DNA of 64,000 bases from Glycomyces sp. NRRL B-16210 (GCF_000719515.1 NZ_JOGR01000001.1:248001-312000), one strand, 5' to 3'; positions 52,684 to 62,250 are shown, numbered from the stretch's first letter. Notes: generated by a model from the letters alone, not told the origin. A program made the numbers and translations.

Positions 52684-53760
52684 ATGGCTGTCAAGCCGTT
52701 CAAGCTGGCCCTGGCGGGCTTCTCCGCCATCGGCCTCGCCGCCCTCGCCGCCTGCGGCGACGCGCCCACCGACGACGGCGGCGACGACAACAACGCCGAG
52801 GCGTCGTTCCACGCCTGCATGGTCACCGACTCCGGTGGCGTCGACGACAAGTCCTTCAACGAGTCCTCCTGGGCCGGCATGGAGGCCGCCGCCGACGAGA
52901 ACTCCGACATCAAGGTCTCCTTCAAGGAGTCGGCCTCCGAGACCGACTACGACCCGAACCTCCAGTCCTCGGTCGACGACGGCTGCGACTTCATCGTCGG
53001 CGTCGGCGGCCTCATGACCGCGAACGTGGACACCATCGCCGAGGCCAACCCCGAGCTTCCCTTCGCCACGGTCGACGGCCTCTCGGCGATCGACAACGTC
53101 TACTCGGTCGAGTTCGACACCGCCCAGTCGGCCTTCCTCGCCGGCTACGTCGCGGCCGCGCAGACCGAGACGGGCACCGTCGCCACCTGGGGCGGCCTCC
53201 AGATCCCGCCGGTGACCATCTTCATGGACGGCTTCGCCGCGGGCATCGAGCAGCACAACGCCGACAAGGGCACCGAGGTCGAGCTCCTCGGCTGGGACGC
53301 CGAAGCGCAGGAGGGCACCTTCCTCAACAGCTTCGAGGACACCGCCGGCGGCAAGAGCACTTCGGACACGTTCATCCAGCAGGGCGCGGACATCATCTTC
53401 CCGGTCGCCGGCCCCGCGGGCCTGGGCGCTCTGACGGCCGCCCAGGAGAACGACGCGGTCTACGCGATCTGGGTCGACACCGACGGCTTCGAGTCCACCG
53501 AGTACGGCGCCGAGATCATCACCTCCGCCGAGAAGGGCCTGGCGAACGCCGTGCGCGACGCCGTGCTCGCCGCTTACGACGGCACCACCGGCGGCGAGTA
53601 CGTCGGCACCTTGGAGAACGGCGGGGTGGCGCTGGCGCCGTTCCACGACTTCGACTCGGTCGTCTCGGACGAGACGAAGGCCGAGATCGAGGAGCTGACG
53701 CAGCAGATCATCGACGGCACCCTGGTCGTCGAGTCGCCGTCCAGCCCGAGCGCCGGCTAG
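52684..53760 (+). CDS. BMP-family nucleoside-binding lipoprotein
   Basis: A 358-aa substrate-binding lipoprotein of the PnrA/BmpA family. Lipobox LAAC gives Cys24; the mature protein has VTDSGGVDDKSFNESSW, VGGLMTANVDTIAEANP and VFPVAGPAGLG-type blocks that bind purine and pyrimidine nucleosides. AAAGGAG lies 6 nt upstream of the ATG. The downstream ATPase, permeases, cytidine deaminase and thymidine phosphorylase make nucleoside uptake and salvage the likely role. Confidence 0.93.
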   Translation: MAVKPFKLALAGFSAIGLAALAACGDAPTDDGGDDNNAEASFHACMVTDSGGVDDKSFNESSWAGMEAAADENSDIKVSFKESASETDYDPNLQSSVDDGCDFIVGVGGLMTANVDTIAEANPELPFATVDGLSAIDNVYSVEFDTAQSAFLAGYVAAAQTETGTVATWGGLQIPPVTIFMDGFAAGIEQHNADKGTEVELLGWDAEAQEGTFLNSFEDTAGGKSTSDTFIQQGADIIFPVAGPAGLGALTAAQENDAVYAIWVDTDGFESTEYGAEIITSAEKGLANAVRDAVLAAYDGTTGGEYVGTLENGGVALAPFHDFDSVVSDETKAEIEELTQQIIDGTLVVESPSSPSAG

Positions 53761-53806
53761 CGCCGCACTCGGGTAGCACCGACACTCTGATCCAAAGGGA
53801 CGTGCA

Positions 53807-55456
53807 TTGCGACTCGAACTGAAGGGCCTGACGAAGAAGTTCGGCTCGTTCACCGCGGACGACGACATCGACCTGGTGGTCGAGCCCGGCCAGATCCACG
53901 CCGTCCTCGGCGAGAACGGCGCGGGCAAGTCGACGCTCATGAACATGCTCTACGGGATCTTGCAGCCGACCAGCGGCGAGATCCTCATCGACGGGGAGCC
54001 GGTGGACTTCTCCGACCCGGGCGAGGCGATCGCCGCGGGGATCGGGATGGTGCACCAGCACTTCAAGCTCGTCGGGCCCTTCAGCGTCGCCGACAATGTG
54101 CAGCTCGGCCGGGAGCACACCCGTTTCGCGGGGGTGCTCTCGGCCGGCGCGGCGCGCCGGGCCGTCCGCGACGTGTCCGAGCAGTACGGGCTGCACCTCG
54201 ACCCGGACGCGATCTGCGAGGACCTGCCGGTCGGGGTCCAGCAGCGCGTCGAGATCGTCAAGGCCCTGTCGGGCCCGAAGACCGAGCTGCTCATCCTGGA
54301 CGAGCCCACGGCGGTGCTCACGCCCGCCGAGATCACCGAGCTGCTCCAGATCATGCGCAACCTCGCCGAGGGCGGCACGTCGATCCTGTTCATCTCGCAC
54401 AAGCTCAAAGAGGTCCAGGCCGTGGCCGACACCATCACGGTGATCCGCCGCGGCAAGGTCGTCGCCGAGCTGGAGCCCACGGCGTCTGAGTCCGAGATGG
54501 CCTCCGCGATGGTCGGCCGGGCCGTCTCGCTCCAGGTGGACAAGTCCGCTGCGGAGCCGGGCGAGCCGCGTCTGGAGGTCACCGACCTGACGGTGGTCAC
54601 CGACGCGGGCGTGAAGGCCCTCGACGGGCTCGAACTGACCGTCCACGCCGGTGAGATCGTGGGCCTGGCGGGCGTGGAGGGCAACGGCCAGACCGAGCTG
54701 GCCCGCTCGATCCTCGGCCTCCTCAAGCCCGACGCCGGGCACATCGCGATCGACGGCGAGGACGTGCACGGCCGCAACCCGGCCCGGCGCATCAAGGCGG
54801 GCCTGGGCTACATCCCCGAGGACCGCGGCCGCGACGGCCTGGTCGCGGAGTTCTCGGTCGCCGAGAACCTGGTGCTCAACCAGTACCGCGACGCCCCGTT
54901 CGCGAGCAGCGGCGTGGTCAACGCCTCCGCGGTGGACCGCCGAGCGGTGGACTCGATCGCCGAGTTCGACATCCGCACCCAGTCTCCGGACGAGTCCGCC
55001 TCGTCGCTGTCGGGCGGCAACCAGCAGAAGGTCATCATCGCCCGCGAGTTCTCCCGGCCCCGCCGGTTCCTCGTGGCGGCGCAGCCGACCCGCGGCGTGG
55101 ACGTCGGCGCCACCCAGTTCATCCACTCCCGGCTCGTCGCCGAGCGCGACACCGGGACCGGGATCCTGCTCATCTCGTCCGAACTGGACGAGATCTACGC
55201 CCTGGCCGACCGCATCGCCGTGATCTACAACGGCCGCATCGTCGGCGAGGTCGACCCCGACACCCCGCGCGAGGTGATCGGCCGCCTCATGGTCGGCGGC
55301 CGCCTCGACGACGAGACTGACACGGCCGACGACGAAGCCGACAGCGGCCCGGAGGCCGCCGCCGTCGTGAACGACGCCGAGGTCGAGACCGAGACCGAGA
55401 CCGATGTCGAGACCAGCACCGAAACCGACGAGGACGCCAATGGAGGTGACCGTTGA
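53807..55456 (+). CDS. Nucleoside ABC transporter double ATPase (NupO-like)
   Basis: A 549-aa protein with two ATPase domains. The first has Walker A GENGAGKST (35-43), a divergent signature LPVGVQQRVEI and Walker B ILDEPTAVL. The second has a degenerate P-loop GVEGNGQTEL, signature LSGGNQQKV and AAQPTRGVD in place of the Walker B acidic pair, as is usual in this family. The start is TTG 53807 with AAAGGGA 8 nt upstream. The last 50 residues are a Glu/Thr/Asp-rich tail. Confidence 0.93.
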   Translation: MRLELKGLTKKFGSFTADDDIDLVVEPGQIHAVLGENGAGKSTLMNMLYGILQPTSGEILIDGEPVDFSDPGEAIAAGIGMVHQHFKLVGPFSVADNVQLGREHTRFAGVLSAGAARRAVRDVSEQYGLHLDPDAICEDLPVGVQQRVEIVKALSGPKTELLILDEPTAVLTPAEITELLQIMRNLAEGGTSILFISHKLKEVQAVADTITVIRRGKVVAELEPTASESEMASAMVGRAVSLQVDKSAAEPGEPRLEVTDLTVVTDAGVKALDGLELTVHAGEIVGLAGVEGNGQTELARSILGLLKPDAGHIAIDGEDVHGRNPARRIKAGLGYIPEDRGRDGLVAEFSVAENLVLNQYRDAPFASSGVVNASAVDRRAVDSIAEFDIRTQSPDESASSLSGGNQQKVIIAREFSRPRRFLVAAQPTRGVDVGATQFIHSRLVAERDTGTGILLISSELDEIYALADRIAVIYNGRIVGEVDPDTPREVIGRLMVGGRLDDETDTADDEADSGPEAAAVVNDAEVETETETDVETSTETDEDANGGDR

Positions 55457-56736
55457 GCACGGAGACCGAGACCCCGGCCCCCGAGCAGCCCGAGTCGGCT
55501 GAGACCACCGAGCCGAGGCCCAACTTCATGCGGCTCTTCGGCCGCTACCTGATCGAGGCGAACTCGGTCATGGTCACCATCTACTCGCTGGTGATGGCGT
55601 TCTTCATCGGCGCGGTCCTGCTCATCGTCTCTGACGAGGGCGTCCGCTCCACCTGGACCTACTTCTTCGCGCGCCCCCAGGACGCCCTGTCCGCCTCCTG
55701 GAACCTCGTCTACGACTCCTACCTGGCCCTGTTCCAAGGCGCGATCCTCAACCTGAACACCCTGGAGGCCTTCCGCGCCGGGGACGTCGAGTTCGGGAAC
55801 CTCCTGCGGCCCCTCTCCGAGACGCTCCTCAACGCGACCCCGCTGATCTTCACCGGCCTAGCCGTCGGCCTCGCCTTCCGCGCGGGCCTGTTCAACATCG
55901 GCGCCCAGGGCCAGATGATCTTCGGGATGCTCGGCGCCCTCGTCATCGGCTTCACCCTCAACCTCCCGGCCGCGATCCACCTGCCGCTCGCGGTCATCGC
56001 CGGCGCGGTCGCCGGCGGCATCTTCGGCGCCGTCCCCGGCGTCCTCAAGGCCACCACCGGGGCGCACGAGGTCATCTCTTCGATCATGCTCAACAACATC
56101 GCCGCGCTGTTCCTGGTGTGGGCGATCGGGTCCCAGTTCCTCCACTCGGAGACCAAGTCCGAACTGGTCACCAAGCCCGTCAACGAGACGGCGACCCTCC
56201 CGACCCTGCTCTCCTCGTTCAACCCGAGCCTGCGGGTCAACCTCGCGCTCCTCCTCGGCGTCGCCGCCGCGGTCTTCGTGTGGTGGCTGCTGTCGAAGTC
56301 CACCTTCGGGTTCCGCATCCGCGCCGTCGGCTTCAACGAGCACGCCTCCGCGACCGCAGGGATGCGCATCGGCGCGACCTACACGACCACCATGGCCGCC
56401 GCGGGCGCCCTCGCCGGGCTCGCCGGCGCGGCCCTGTCGCTCGGCGTCGGCGCCTCGGGCATCACCACCAACACCGCGCTGGAGTACGGCTTCGACGGCA
56501 TCACCGTCGCCCTCCTGGGCCGCGCCAAGCCCGGCGGCATCGTCGCGGCCGCGATCCTGTTCGGCGCGCTCAAGGCCGGGTCGCTCTCGGCCCAGCCGGC
56601 CGTCCCGGTCGACATCTCGATCCTGCTCCAGGCGATCATCGTGCTCTTCATCGCCGCGCCCGCACTGGTCAAGGCGATCCTGCACCTGAGGGCCCCGCGC
56701 GGCGGCCTGGTCACCCTCGAAGCGAAAGGCTGGTGA
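55453..56736 (+). CDS. Nucleoside ABC transporter permease 1
   Basis: A 427-aa permease of the BPD_transp_2 type. An acidic Glu/Thr/Pro-rich N-terminus precedes about ten helices, with FTGLAVGLAFRAGLFNIGAQGQMIFG as the family signature spread over two adjacent blocks. TTG 55453 overlaps the ATPase stop (TTGA) and has GGAGGTG 5 nt upstream. Confidence 0.93.
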   Translation: MSTETETPAPEQPESAETTEPRPNFMRLFGRYLIEANSVMVTIYSLVMAFFIGAVLLIVSDEGVRSTWTYFFARPQDALSASWNLVYDSYLALFQGAILNLNTLEAFRAGDVEFGNLLRPLSETLLNATPLIFTGLAVGLAFRAGLFNIGAQGQMIFGMLGALVIGFTLNLPAAIHLPLAVIAGAVAGGIFGAVPGVLKATTGAHEVISSIMLNNIAALFLVWAIGSQFLHSETKSELVTKPVNETATLPTLLSSFNPSLRVNLALLLGVAAAVFVWWLLSKSTFGFRIRAVGFNEHASATAGMRIGATYTTTMAAAGALAGLAGAALSLGVGASGITTNTALEYGFDGITVALLGRAKPGGIVAAAILFGALKAGSLSAQPAVPVDISILLQAIIVLFIAAPALVKAILHLRAPRGGLVTLEAKGW

Positions 56737-56741
56737 GCCCC

Positions 56742-58013
56742 ATGGCATCGGACACCATGACCGCACCGCCGCTCGTCGACGAGACCAAACCGGTCCGCCA
56801 CCTCCTGGCGGGCGTCGTCTTCCTGGTCCTGGCCGTCGCCGTCCGCGCCGCCGTCTCCCTGGTCGGCATCGGCGAGAGCGCCACCGTGGCCTTCGACCGC
56901 ACGCTCACCGACTTCTCCTGGACCCTCCCGAGCGACCCGGTCGTCGCCTTCCTCAACCTCGTCGTGGTCGGCCTGGCGATCTGGATGATCGTCGGACTCC
57001 CGCAGCGCTGGTTCAAGATCGCCACCGCCGCGGCCGTCACCGCCGTCGTCCTGTCGCTCCTGATCTGGAACTACTCCCAGCCCGGCACCGTCTTCCGGGC
57101 CGAGTCGATCCTCGCCGGTGCCCTGTTCCTGTCGATGCCGTACCTGTTCGGCGCCTTCTCGGGCGTCGTCTGCGAACGCTCGGGCGTCATCAACATCGGC
57201 ATCGAGGGCCAGTTCCTCATGGGCGCCTTCACCGGGGTCCTGGTCGCCAACATCACCGGGAACGTCTACGCCGGCATGGTCGGCGCGATGCTCGCCGGTT
57301 CCCTCTCGACCATGCTGCTGGCCCTCCTCGCCACCAAGTACCAGGTCAACCAGGTCGTCGTCGGCGTCATCCTCAACCTCCTCGCCCTCGGCTTCACCAG
57401 CTTCATGTACGACCAGTTGAAGAAGGCCGAGGGCCTCAACTCCGCGTACTCGGTCAAGACCATCACCTGGGGCCCGCTCACCGACATCCCGATCCTCGGC
57501 CCGGTCCTGTTCCAGCAGAAGGTCTTCGTGTACGTCGGCATCGCCATGGTCGCCGTCGTCTGGTTCCTGCTCTATCGCACCCGCTGGGGCCTGCGCACCC
57601 GCGCGGTCGGCGAGCACCCCGCCGCCGCCGACTCCATGGGCGTCAACGTCAACCGCCTCCGCTTCTGGAACGTCACCGTCGCGGGCCTCCTCTCCGGCTT
57701 CGGCGGCGCCTGGTTCACCATCGCGAACTCGCTCGCCTTCGGCAAGAACATGACCGCCGGGCTCGGGTTCGTCGCGCTCGCGGTCATGATCGTCGGCCGC
57801 TGGAACCCCCTCGGGGTCCTCGCCGGGGCGCTCATCTTCGGCTTCACCACGCAGGTCGCGCGCGACCTCGACGCCGCGGGCGCCTCGATCGTCCCCGGCG
57901 AGTTCCTCCAGATGCTCCCGTACGCGGTCACCCTCGTGGTCGTGGCCGGCCTCATCGGCAGGGCCAAGGCCCCCGCGGCCGACGGCGTGCCCTACAACCC
58001 GGGGGACAAGTAG
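56742..58013 (+). CDS. Nucleoside ABC transporter permease 2
   Basis: A 423-aa second permease of the same type, with VVCERSGVINIGIEGQFLMG as signature and about ten helices. Start ambiguous: ATG 56742, or GTG 56733, which overlaps the preceding stop as elsewhere in this operon. The stop shares a base with the cdd start (TAGTG). Confidence 0.92.
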   Translation: MASDTMTAPPLVDETKPVRHLLAGVVFLVLAVAVRAAVSLVGIGESATVAFDRTLTDFSWTLPSDPVVAFLNLVVVGLAIWMIVGLPQRWFKIATAAAVTAVVLSLLIWNYSQPGTVFRAESILAGALFLSMPYLFGAFSGVVCERSGVINIGIEGQFLMGAFTGVLVANITGNVYAGMVGAMLAGSLSTMLLALLATKYQVNQVVVGVILNLLALGFTSFMYDQLKKAEGLNSAYSVKTITWGPLTDIPILGPVLFQQKVFVYVGIAMVAVVWFLLYRTRWGLRTRAVGEHPAAADSMGVNVNRLRFWNVTVAGLLSGFGGAWFTIANSLAFGKNMTAGLGFVALAVMIVGRWNPLGVLAGALIFGFTTQVARDLDAAGASIVPGEFLQMLPYAVTLVVVAGLIGRAKAPAADGVPYNPGDK

Positions 58014-58420
58014 TGGGCTCCGGCGCCGCGCCCGTCGACTGGGAGACGCTGCGCCGCACCGCGAGGGAGGCCATGCGCCACGCGTACGTGCCCTACTCGA
58101 AGTACCCCGTGGGCGTTGCCGGACTCGTCGACGACGGCCGGATCGTCTCCGGCTGCAACGTCGAGAACGCCTCCTACGGGCTGACGCTCTGCGCCGAATG
58201 CGGCATGGTCTCGGACCTGGCCGTCTCCGGCGGCGGCCGACTGGTCGCGGTCGCCTGCGTCGACGGCGCGGGCGAACCCCTCACCCCCTGCGGCCGGTGC
58301 CGCCAACTGCTCTTCGAGCACGGCGGCCCCGAATGCCTCGTGGACGACCGGCCCGGACCGACCACCGTGGGCGCACTGCTGCCCGGCGCGTTCGGGCCCG
58401 ACCACCTGGCGCAGGACTGA
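58013..58420 (+). CDS. cdd: Cytidine deaminase
   Basis: A 135-aa zinc enzyme that turns cytidine into uridine. Motifs are FxxNVENASYG-type SGCNVENASYG, the zinc ligand and Glu of TLCAECGM and PCGRCRQLL. GTG 58013 overlaps the permease stop, so uptake and deamination are co-translated. Confidence 0.96.
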   Translation: MGSGAAPVDWETLRRTAREAMRHAYVPYSKYPVGVAGLVDDGRIVSGCNVENASYGLTLCAECGMVSDLAVSGGGRLVAVACVDGAGEPLTPCGRCRQLLFEHGGPECLVDDRPGPTTVGALLPGAFGPDHLAQD

Positions 58421-58427
58421 AAACGAG

Positions 58428-58450
58428 GCGCGGCCCCGATCGGGCCGCGC
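58428..58450 (+). other. Intercistronic hairpin between cdd and deoA
   Basis: A 9-bp stem (58428-58436 with 58442-58450) with a five-base loop and no T-run lies in the only sizeable gap of the operon. It may be an attenuator or processing site that lowers or separates deoA expression. Confidence 0.45.
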
Positions 58451-58473
58451 CCAGGACGAGTGAGGGAACGCCC

Positions 58474-59751
58474 ATGATCACCGCTGTCGACGTCATCCGC
58501 GCCAAGAGGGACGGCGGCGAGCTCTCGACCGCCCAGATCGACTGGGTCATCGACGCCTACACCAAGGGCGAGGTCGCCGACGAGCAGATGTCCGCCCTGG
58601 CCATGGCGATCTTCCTCAACGGCGCGCGGCCGCGCGAGATCGCCGACTGGACCGCCGCGATGATCCGCTCGGGGATCACCCTCGACCTCGCCGCCGTCGG
58701 CAGGCCCTGCGTCGACAAGCACTCCACCGGCGGCGTCGGCGACAAGATCACGCTGCCGCTGGCCCCGCTCGTCGCCGTCTTCGATGTCGCCGTCCCGCAG
58801 CTCTCGGGCCGGGGCCTGGGCCACACCGGCGGCACCCTCGACAAGCTCGAAGCGATCCCGGGCCTCCAGGTCGACCTGACCGAGGGCCGGGTTCTCCAGC
58901 AGCTCAAGGACATCGGCGCGGTCATCTGCGCGGCCACCGGCGACCTCGCCCCCGCCGACAAGAAGCTCTACGCCCTGCGCGACATCACCTCCACAGTGGA
59001 GTCGATCCCGCTCATCGCCTCCTCCATCATGTGCAAGAAGATCGCCGAGGGCGCGGACGCGATCGTGCTCGACGTCAAGGTCGGCTCCGGCGCCTTCATG
59101 AAGGAGTTCGGGCAGGCCCGCGAACTCGCCGAGACCATGGTCCGCCTCGGCTCCGACCACGGCGTCGACACCCGCGCCCTGCTCACCGACATGTCGATCC
59201 CCTTGGGCCGCACCGCCGGCAACGCCCTCGAAGTGCGCGAGTCCGTGGAAGTCCTCTCCGGCGGGGGACCGGCCGACGTGGTCGAGCTGACCGTGGCCCT
59301 CGCCGAGGAGATGCTCGCCGCCGCGGGCAGGCCCGACGCCGACCCGGCCGCCGCGCTGCGCGACGGCCGCGCGATGGACGTGTGGCGCAAGATGATCGCC
59401 GCCCAAGGCGGCGAGGTCGACGCGGCGCTGCCGACCGCCCGCGAGAGCGAGGAGGTCACCGCCGACGCCGACGGGTTCGTGTCCGAGATGGACGCCTACG
59501 CCGTGGGCGTCGCCGCCTGGCGCCTCGGCGCGGGCCGCGAACGCCAGGGCCAGCCGGTGCAGGCGGGCGCGGGCGTCGAGATCCTCAAGACCGTGGGGGA
59601 GAAGGTCACGGCGGGCGAGGCGGTCTTCCGCCTCCACACCGACACGCCCGAGCGCTTCGCCGCCGCCAAGGAGAGCCTCGCCGGTCGGTGGACGGTCGGC
59701 GCCGAGCCCGCCGCGCGCGGACCGATCGTCCTCGACCGCGTCACCGCCTGA
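58474..59751 (+). CDS. deoA: Thymidine (pyrimidine-nucleoside) phosphorylase
   Basis: A 425-aa enzyme that releases the base from thymidine or uridine with phosphate. It has DKHSTGGVGDKITLPL at the phosphate site, SGRGLGHTGGTLDKLE, SSIMCKKIAEGADAIVLDVK and a C-terminal KTVGEKVTAGEAVFRLH domain. ATG 58474 has GAGGG 8 nt upstream. It ends the nucleoside operon. Confidence 0.95.
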   Translation: MITAVDVIRAKRDGGELSTAQIDWVIDAYTKGEVADEQMSALAMAIFLNGARPREIADWTAAMIRSGITLDLAAVGRPCVDKHSTGGVGDKITLPLAPLVAVFDVAVPQLSGRGLGHTGGTLDKLEAIPGLQVDLTEGRVLQQLKDIGAVICAATGDLAPADKKLYALRDITSTVESIPLIASSIMCKKIAEGADAIVLDVKVGSGAFMKEFGQARELAETMVRLGSDHGVDTRALLTDMSIPLGRTAGNALEVRESVEVLSGGGPADVVELTVALAEEMLAAAGRPDADPAAALRDGRAMDVWRKMIAAQGGEVDAALPTARESEEVTADADGFVSEMDAYAVGVAAWRLGAGRERQGQPVQAGAGVEILKTVGEKVTAGEAVFRLHTDTPERFAAAKESLAGRWTVGAEPAARGPIVLDRVTA

Positions 59752-59760
59752 CCGGGCACC

Positions 59761-59781
59761 GCGGAAGGCCCGGCCTTCCGC
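59761..59781. terminator. Hairpin between convergent genes
   Basis: GCGGAAGGCC and GGCCTTCCGC (59761-59770, 59772-59781) form a near-continuous palindrome 9 bp past deoA. It could end both converging transcripts. Confidence 0.5.
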
Positions 59782-59801
59782 AGGCCGCAGGCGAGTCCGA
59801 C

Positions 59802-60728
59802 CTACTTGAGCCGGCGGCGCCAGTCCGGGACGAGGACCTCGATGCGGGTCTTGCGCGAGCCGTTCCACTCGGTGCGGAGCCCGTGCTCGCCGAGGACCTT
59901 CACGATCTCCTCGCCGATCGACTCGACGTCCTCAGTGGCGTCCGACCGCGAGCCGTACGAGAGGTGCACGGCGCCCTGCGGGGCGTACTCGGTGTCCTGC
60001 ATGTGGAAGAACGCGTAACCGCGGGTCGCGTCGTCGGCCTCGCCCCAGATCTCGGTGGTGCCGCAGTTCTGGCAGCACGCGAAGTTCTCCCGGGCGACGA
60101 TGCCCCGGCCGTCGAGGTCGGCGAAGGCCGCGGTGAGCCGGTCGCAGTCGCTGGCGCCCCAGGCGGCCTGCGCGGCGACGCGTTCGCGCCACAGCGGCGC
60201 GGCGATCGCCTGCGCCTGCGCCGAGGACAGCCGCGGGTCGGAGTCGGACAGCTCGTGCAGGGCATCGACCAGCTCGTCGAATTCGAGGTAGCCCTCGTCG
60301 ATGAACCGCTGCGCCTGCCCGCTCGCCCAGGCGGCCGCCTCCGGATCGGGCTCGGGCGGGTCGGCCGGGTTCCACCATCCGGCCCGCTCCCACGCGTGGT
60401 CGCCCTGCCAGCCGGGTTCGTTCGCGGCCCAGGCGAGGAACAGCCCGGGCGCGGCCTCGGCGGGCACCGTCGCCTCCTGCCACGGATCGTCGCCGGTCCG
60501 GAAGGAGACCAGGAGCGTGCCGGGCGCGTCGCCGAGCCCGGCCTGGAGGCTGTCGTGGGGCATGTGGGGGATTCGCAGCAGCACGATGAACTGCGAGCCC
60601 TCCTGCCCGATCGCTCGCACCCGGGAGGCGAGTTCCGCCGCGCTGGGATGCTCGATGGTGCGGTTCTTGTCGTCGTAGCCGCGGACGGGCAGGGAACCGG
60701 CCGGGACGCGCGTGGGGGATTCGTCCAT
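59802..60728 (-). CDS. DUF6891-type protein
   Basis: A 308-aa cytoplasmic protein of unknown function. The C-terminal half carries the DUF6891 features ENFACCQNCGTTEIWGE (three Cys), GYAFFHMQDTEYA and HLSYGS. The N-terminal half is Trp-rich. The ATG at 60728 is the first start and gives the acidic MDESPTRVP. It stands alone. Confidence 0.72.
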   Translation of the reverse strand: MDESPTRVPAGSLPVRGYDDKNRTIEHPSAAELASRVRAIGQEGSQFIVLLRIPHMPHDSLQAGLGDAPGTLLVSFRTGDDPWQEATVPAEAAPGLFLAWAANEPGWQGDHAWERAGWWNPADPPEPDPEAAAWASGQAQRFIDEGYLEFDELVDALHELSDSDPRLSSAQAQAIAAPLWRERVAAQAAWGASDCDRLTAAFADLDGRGIVARENFACCQNCGTTEIWGEADDATRGYAFFHMQDTEYAPQGAVHLSYGSRSDATEDVESIGEEIVKVLGEHGLRTEWNGSRKTRIEVLVPDWRRRLK

Positions 60729-60819
60729 GGGCGAACCCTACGACAGGCGGTCCACGGCGGCTCCGAACGCCGCCGTGAGCGCGACGGCCGTCATCCTCGG
60801 GCCGGAAAAACCCGGACGC

Positions 60820-60847
60820 TAACGGAATGGAATATTCCCTTCTGTTA
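60820..60847. promoter_or_regulatory. 28-bp palindromic operator candidate
   Basis: Two abutting 14-base arms (60820-60833 with 60834-60847) match at 12 of 14, centred on the perfect GGAATATTCC. It lies 50 bp upstream of the gene at 60899 and is unusually AT-rich for this genome. A MarR- or TetR-type dimer could bind it. Confidence 0.5.
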
Positions 60848-60898
60848 AGCTTGCATCATCGAGCGAGCGACCCGCCCGCCGGAACGAAGGAGCACGAC

Positions 60899-61483
60899 AT
60901 GACCACCGAATGGAACCTGCTGAACGAGGCCCACACCGCGCTGCTCGGCGCGGTCCAAGGCGTCGGCGACGCCGAGTGGGACCTGCCCACCCCGTGCGAG
61001 CACTGGACCGTCACGCAGGTCCTCCAGCACGCGGCGGGCGACCAGGTCGGTTTCGCCGCCGCCATCACCGGCGGCGCGGGCCCGGCCGAGAACCCGTTCG
61101 CCCCCTCGGGCCGGCTCGACGCCGACCCGGTCGAGCACGTCAAGGCCGCGATCACCGCCGCCGCCGAGGCCTGGGGCACCGTCGCCGCGGACGCCGCCGA
61201 GGTGCCGGTCCCGGTTCCGCCGAACCTGCTCGACGCCGCGACCGGCTCGGGAGCCTGCGCGCTCGACGCGGCCGTCCACGCCTGGGACATCGCCCGGGCA
61301 ACCGGCCAGGAACAGCCGCTCACTCCCTGGGCCGCAAGGGAACTGCTCGAAGTCGCGAAGCGGATCGTGGAGCCGCTGCGGAACTTCGGGGCCTACGCGC
61401 CGGCCCTCGCGCCGCAGGAGGGCGACGACGAGGCCGCGGCGCTCCTGCGCTACCTGGGCCGCGACCCCGAATGGGCCGCCTGA
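60899..61483 (+). CDS. TIGR03086-type DinB/mycothiol-dependent-like protein
   Basis: A 194-aa four-helix-bundle protein of the DinB/maleylpyruvate isomerase N-terminal class. WDLPTPCEHWTVTQVLQHAAGDQ holds the usual metal His, and DAAVHAWDIARATGQ the other. Related actinobacterial enzymes use mycothiol. The start at 60899 (AAGGAG 6 nt upstream) was chosen over 60827. Confidence 0.85.
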   Translation: MTTEWNLLNEAHTALLGAVQGVGDAEWDLPTPCEHWTVTQVLQHAAGDQVGFAAAITGGAGPAENPFAPSGRLDADPVEHVKAAITAAAEAWGTVAADAAEVPVPVPPNLLDAATGSGACALDAAVHAWDIARATGQEQPLTPWAARELLEVAKRIVEPLRNFGAYAPALAPQEGDDEAAALLRYLGRDPEWAA

Positions 61484-61554
61484 GCCCTGACGGGTGCCGA
61501 TACACACTGCCGAAAAGCGGAATTCCCGCCCGAACCGGGTGGTTGCACCTGGGT

Positions 61555-62250
61555 ATGAGCACCATCGGATTGATCGGCAGCGGCAAGATCGGCGGCGCCG
61601 TCGCGCGCCTGGCGGTGGCCGCGGGCTACGACGTCGTACTGAGCAACCGGCGCGGACCGGATTCCCTGGCCGACCTGGTCGCGGAACTGGGACCGAAGGC
61701 CAGGGCCGCCACGCCCGCCGAGGCCGCCGCCGCGGGGGACCTGGTCGTGGTCACCGTCCCCCTCCACGCCTACAAGAGCGTCCCGGTCGAGGAGCTGCGC
61801 GGCAAGACCGTCATCGACACCAACAACTACTACCCCGAGCGCGACGGCCGCATCCCCGAGCTCGACGCCGAGACCACCACGGTCAGCGAACTGCTCCAGG
61901 CGCACCTGCCCGAGTCGCACGTGGTGAAGGCCTTCAACAACATCTACTTCGACCACATCGGCGAGCTGGCCCGCCCGACCGGCAGCGCCGAGCGCTCGGT
62001 CCTCGCGATCGCCGGGGACGACGCCGCCGCGAAGCGCGCGGTCAGCGACTTCCTCGACGCGGTCGGGTACGACGCCTACGACGTGGGCCCGCTGTCCGAA
62101 GGCTGGCGCTACCAGCGCGACACCGCCGCCTACGTGCTGTACTTCGCGACGCCGCCGAGCAAGGAGAACGGTCTCGGCCACGGCCGCCAGGTCACCGCGT
62201 CCTTCCTCCAGGAACGCCTGGACGCCGCGAAGCGCTACAGCGAGATGTGA
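61555..62250 (+). CDS. NADP-dependent F420 reductase-like oxidoreductase
   Basis: A 231-aa protein with a Rossmann start MSTIGLIGSGKIGGAVARLAV, a phosphate-binding SNRRGPDSL typical of NADP, and VVTVPLHAYKSVP and DTNNYYPERDG, as in F420H2:NADP oxidoreductase-like proteins. Whether it uses F420 is not shown. The ATG at 61555 lacks a clear site. Confidence 0.82.
   Translation: MSTIGLIGSGKIGGAVARLAVAAGYDVVLSNRRGPDSLADLVAELGPKARAATPAEAAAAGDLVVVTVPLHAYKSVPVEELRGKTVIDTNNYYPERDGRIPELDAETTTVSELLQAHLPESHVVKAFNNIYFDHIGELARPTGSAERSVLAIAGDDAAAKRAVSDFLDAVGYDAYDVGPLSEGWRYQRDTAAYVLYFATPPSKENGLGHGRQVTASFLQERLDAAKRYSEM

Noticed and set aside
55039..55110. Inactivating mutation in the second ATPase domain (AAQPT instead of a DEP Walker B)
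   Set aside because: This substitution is normal in BMP/ribose-type double ATPases, so it is not a defect.
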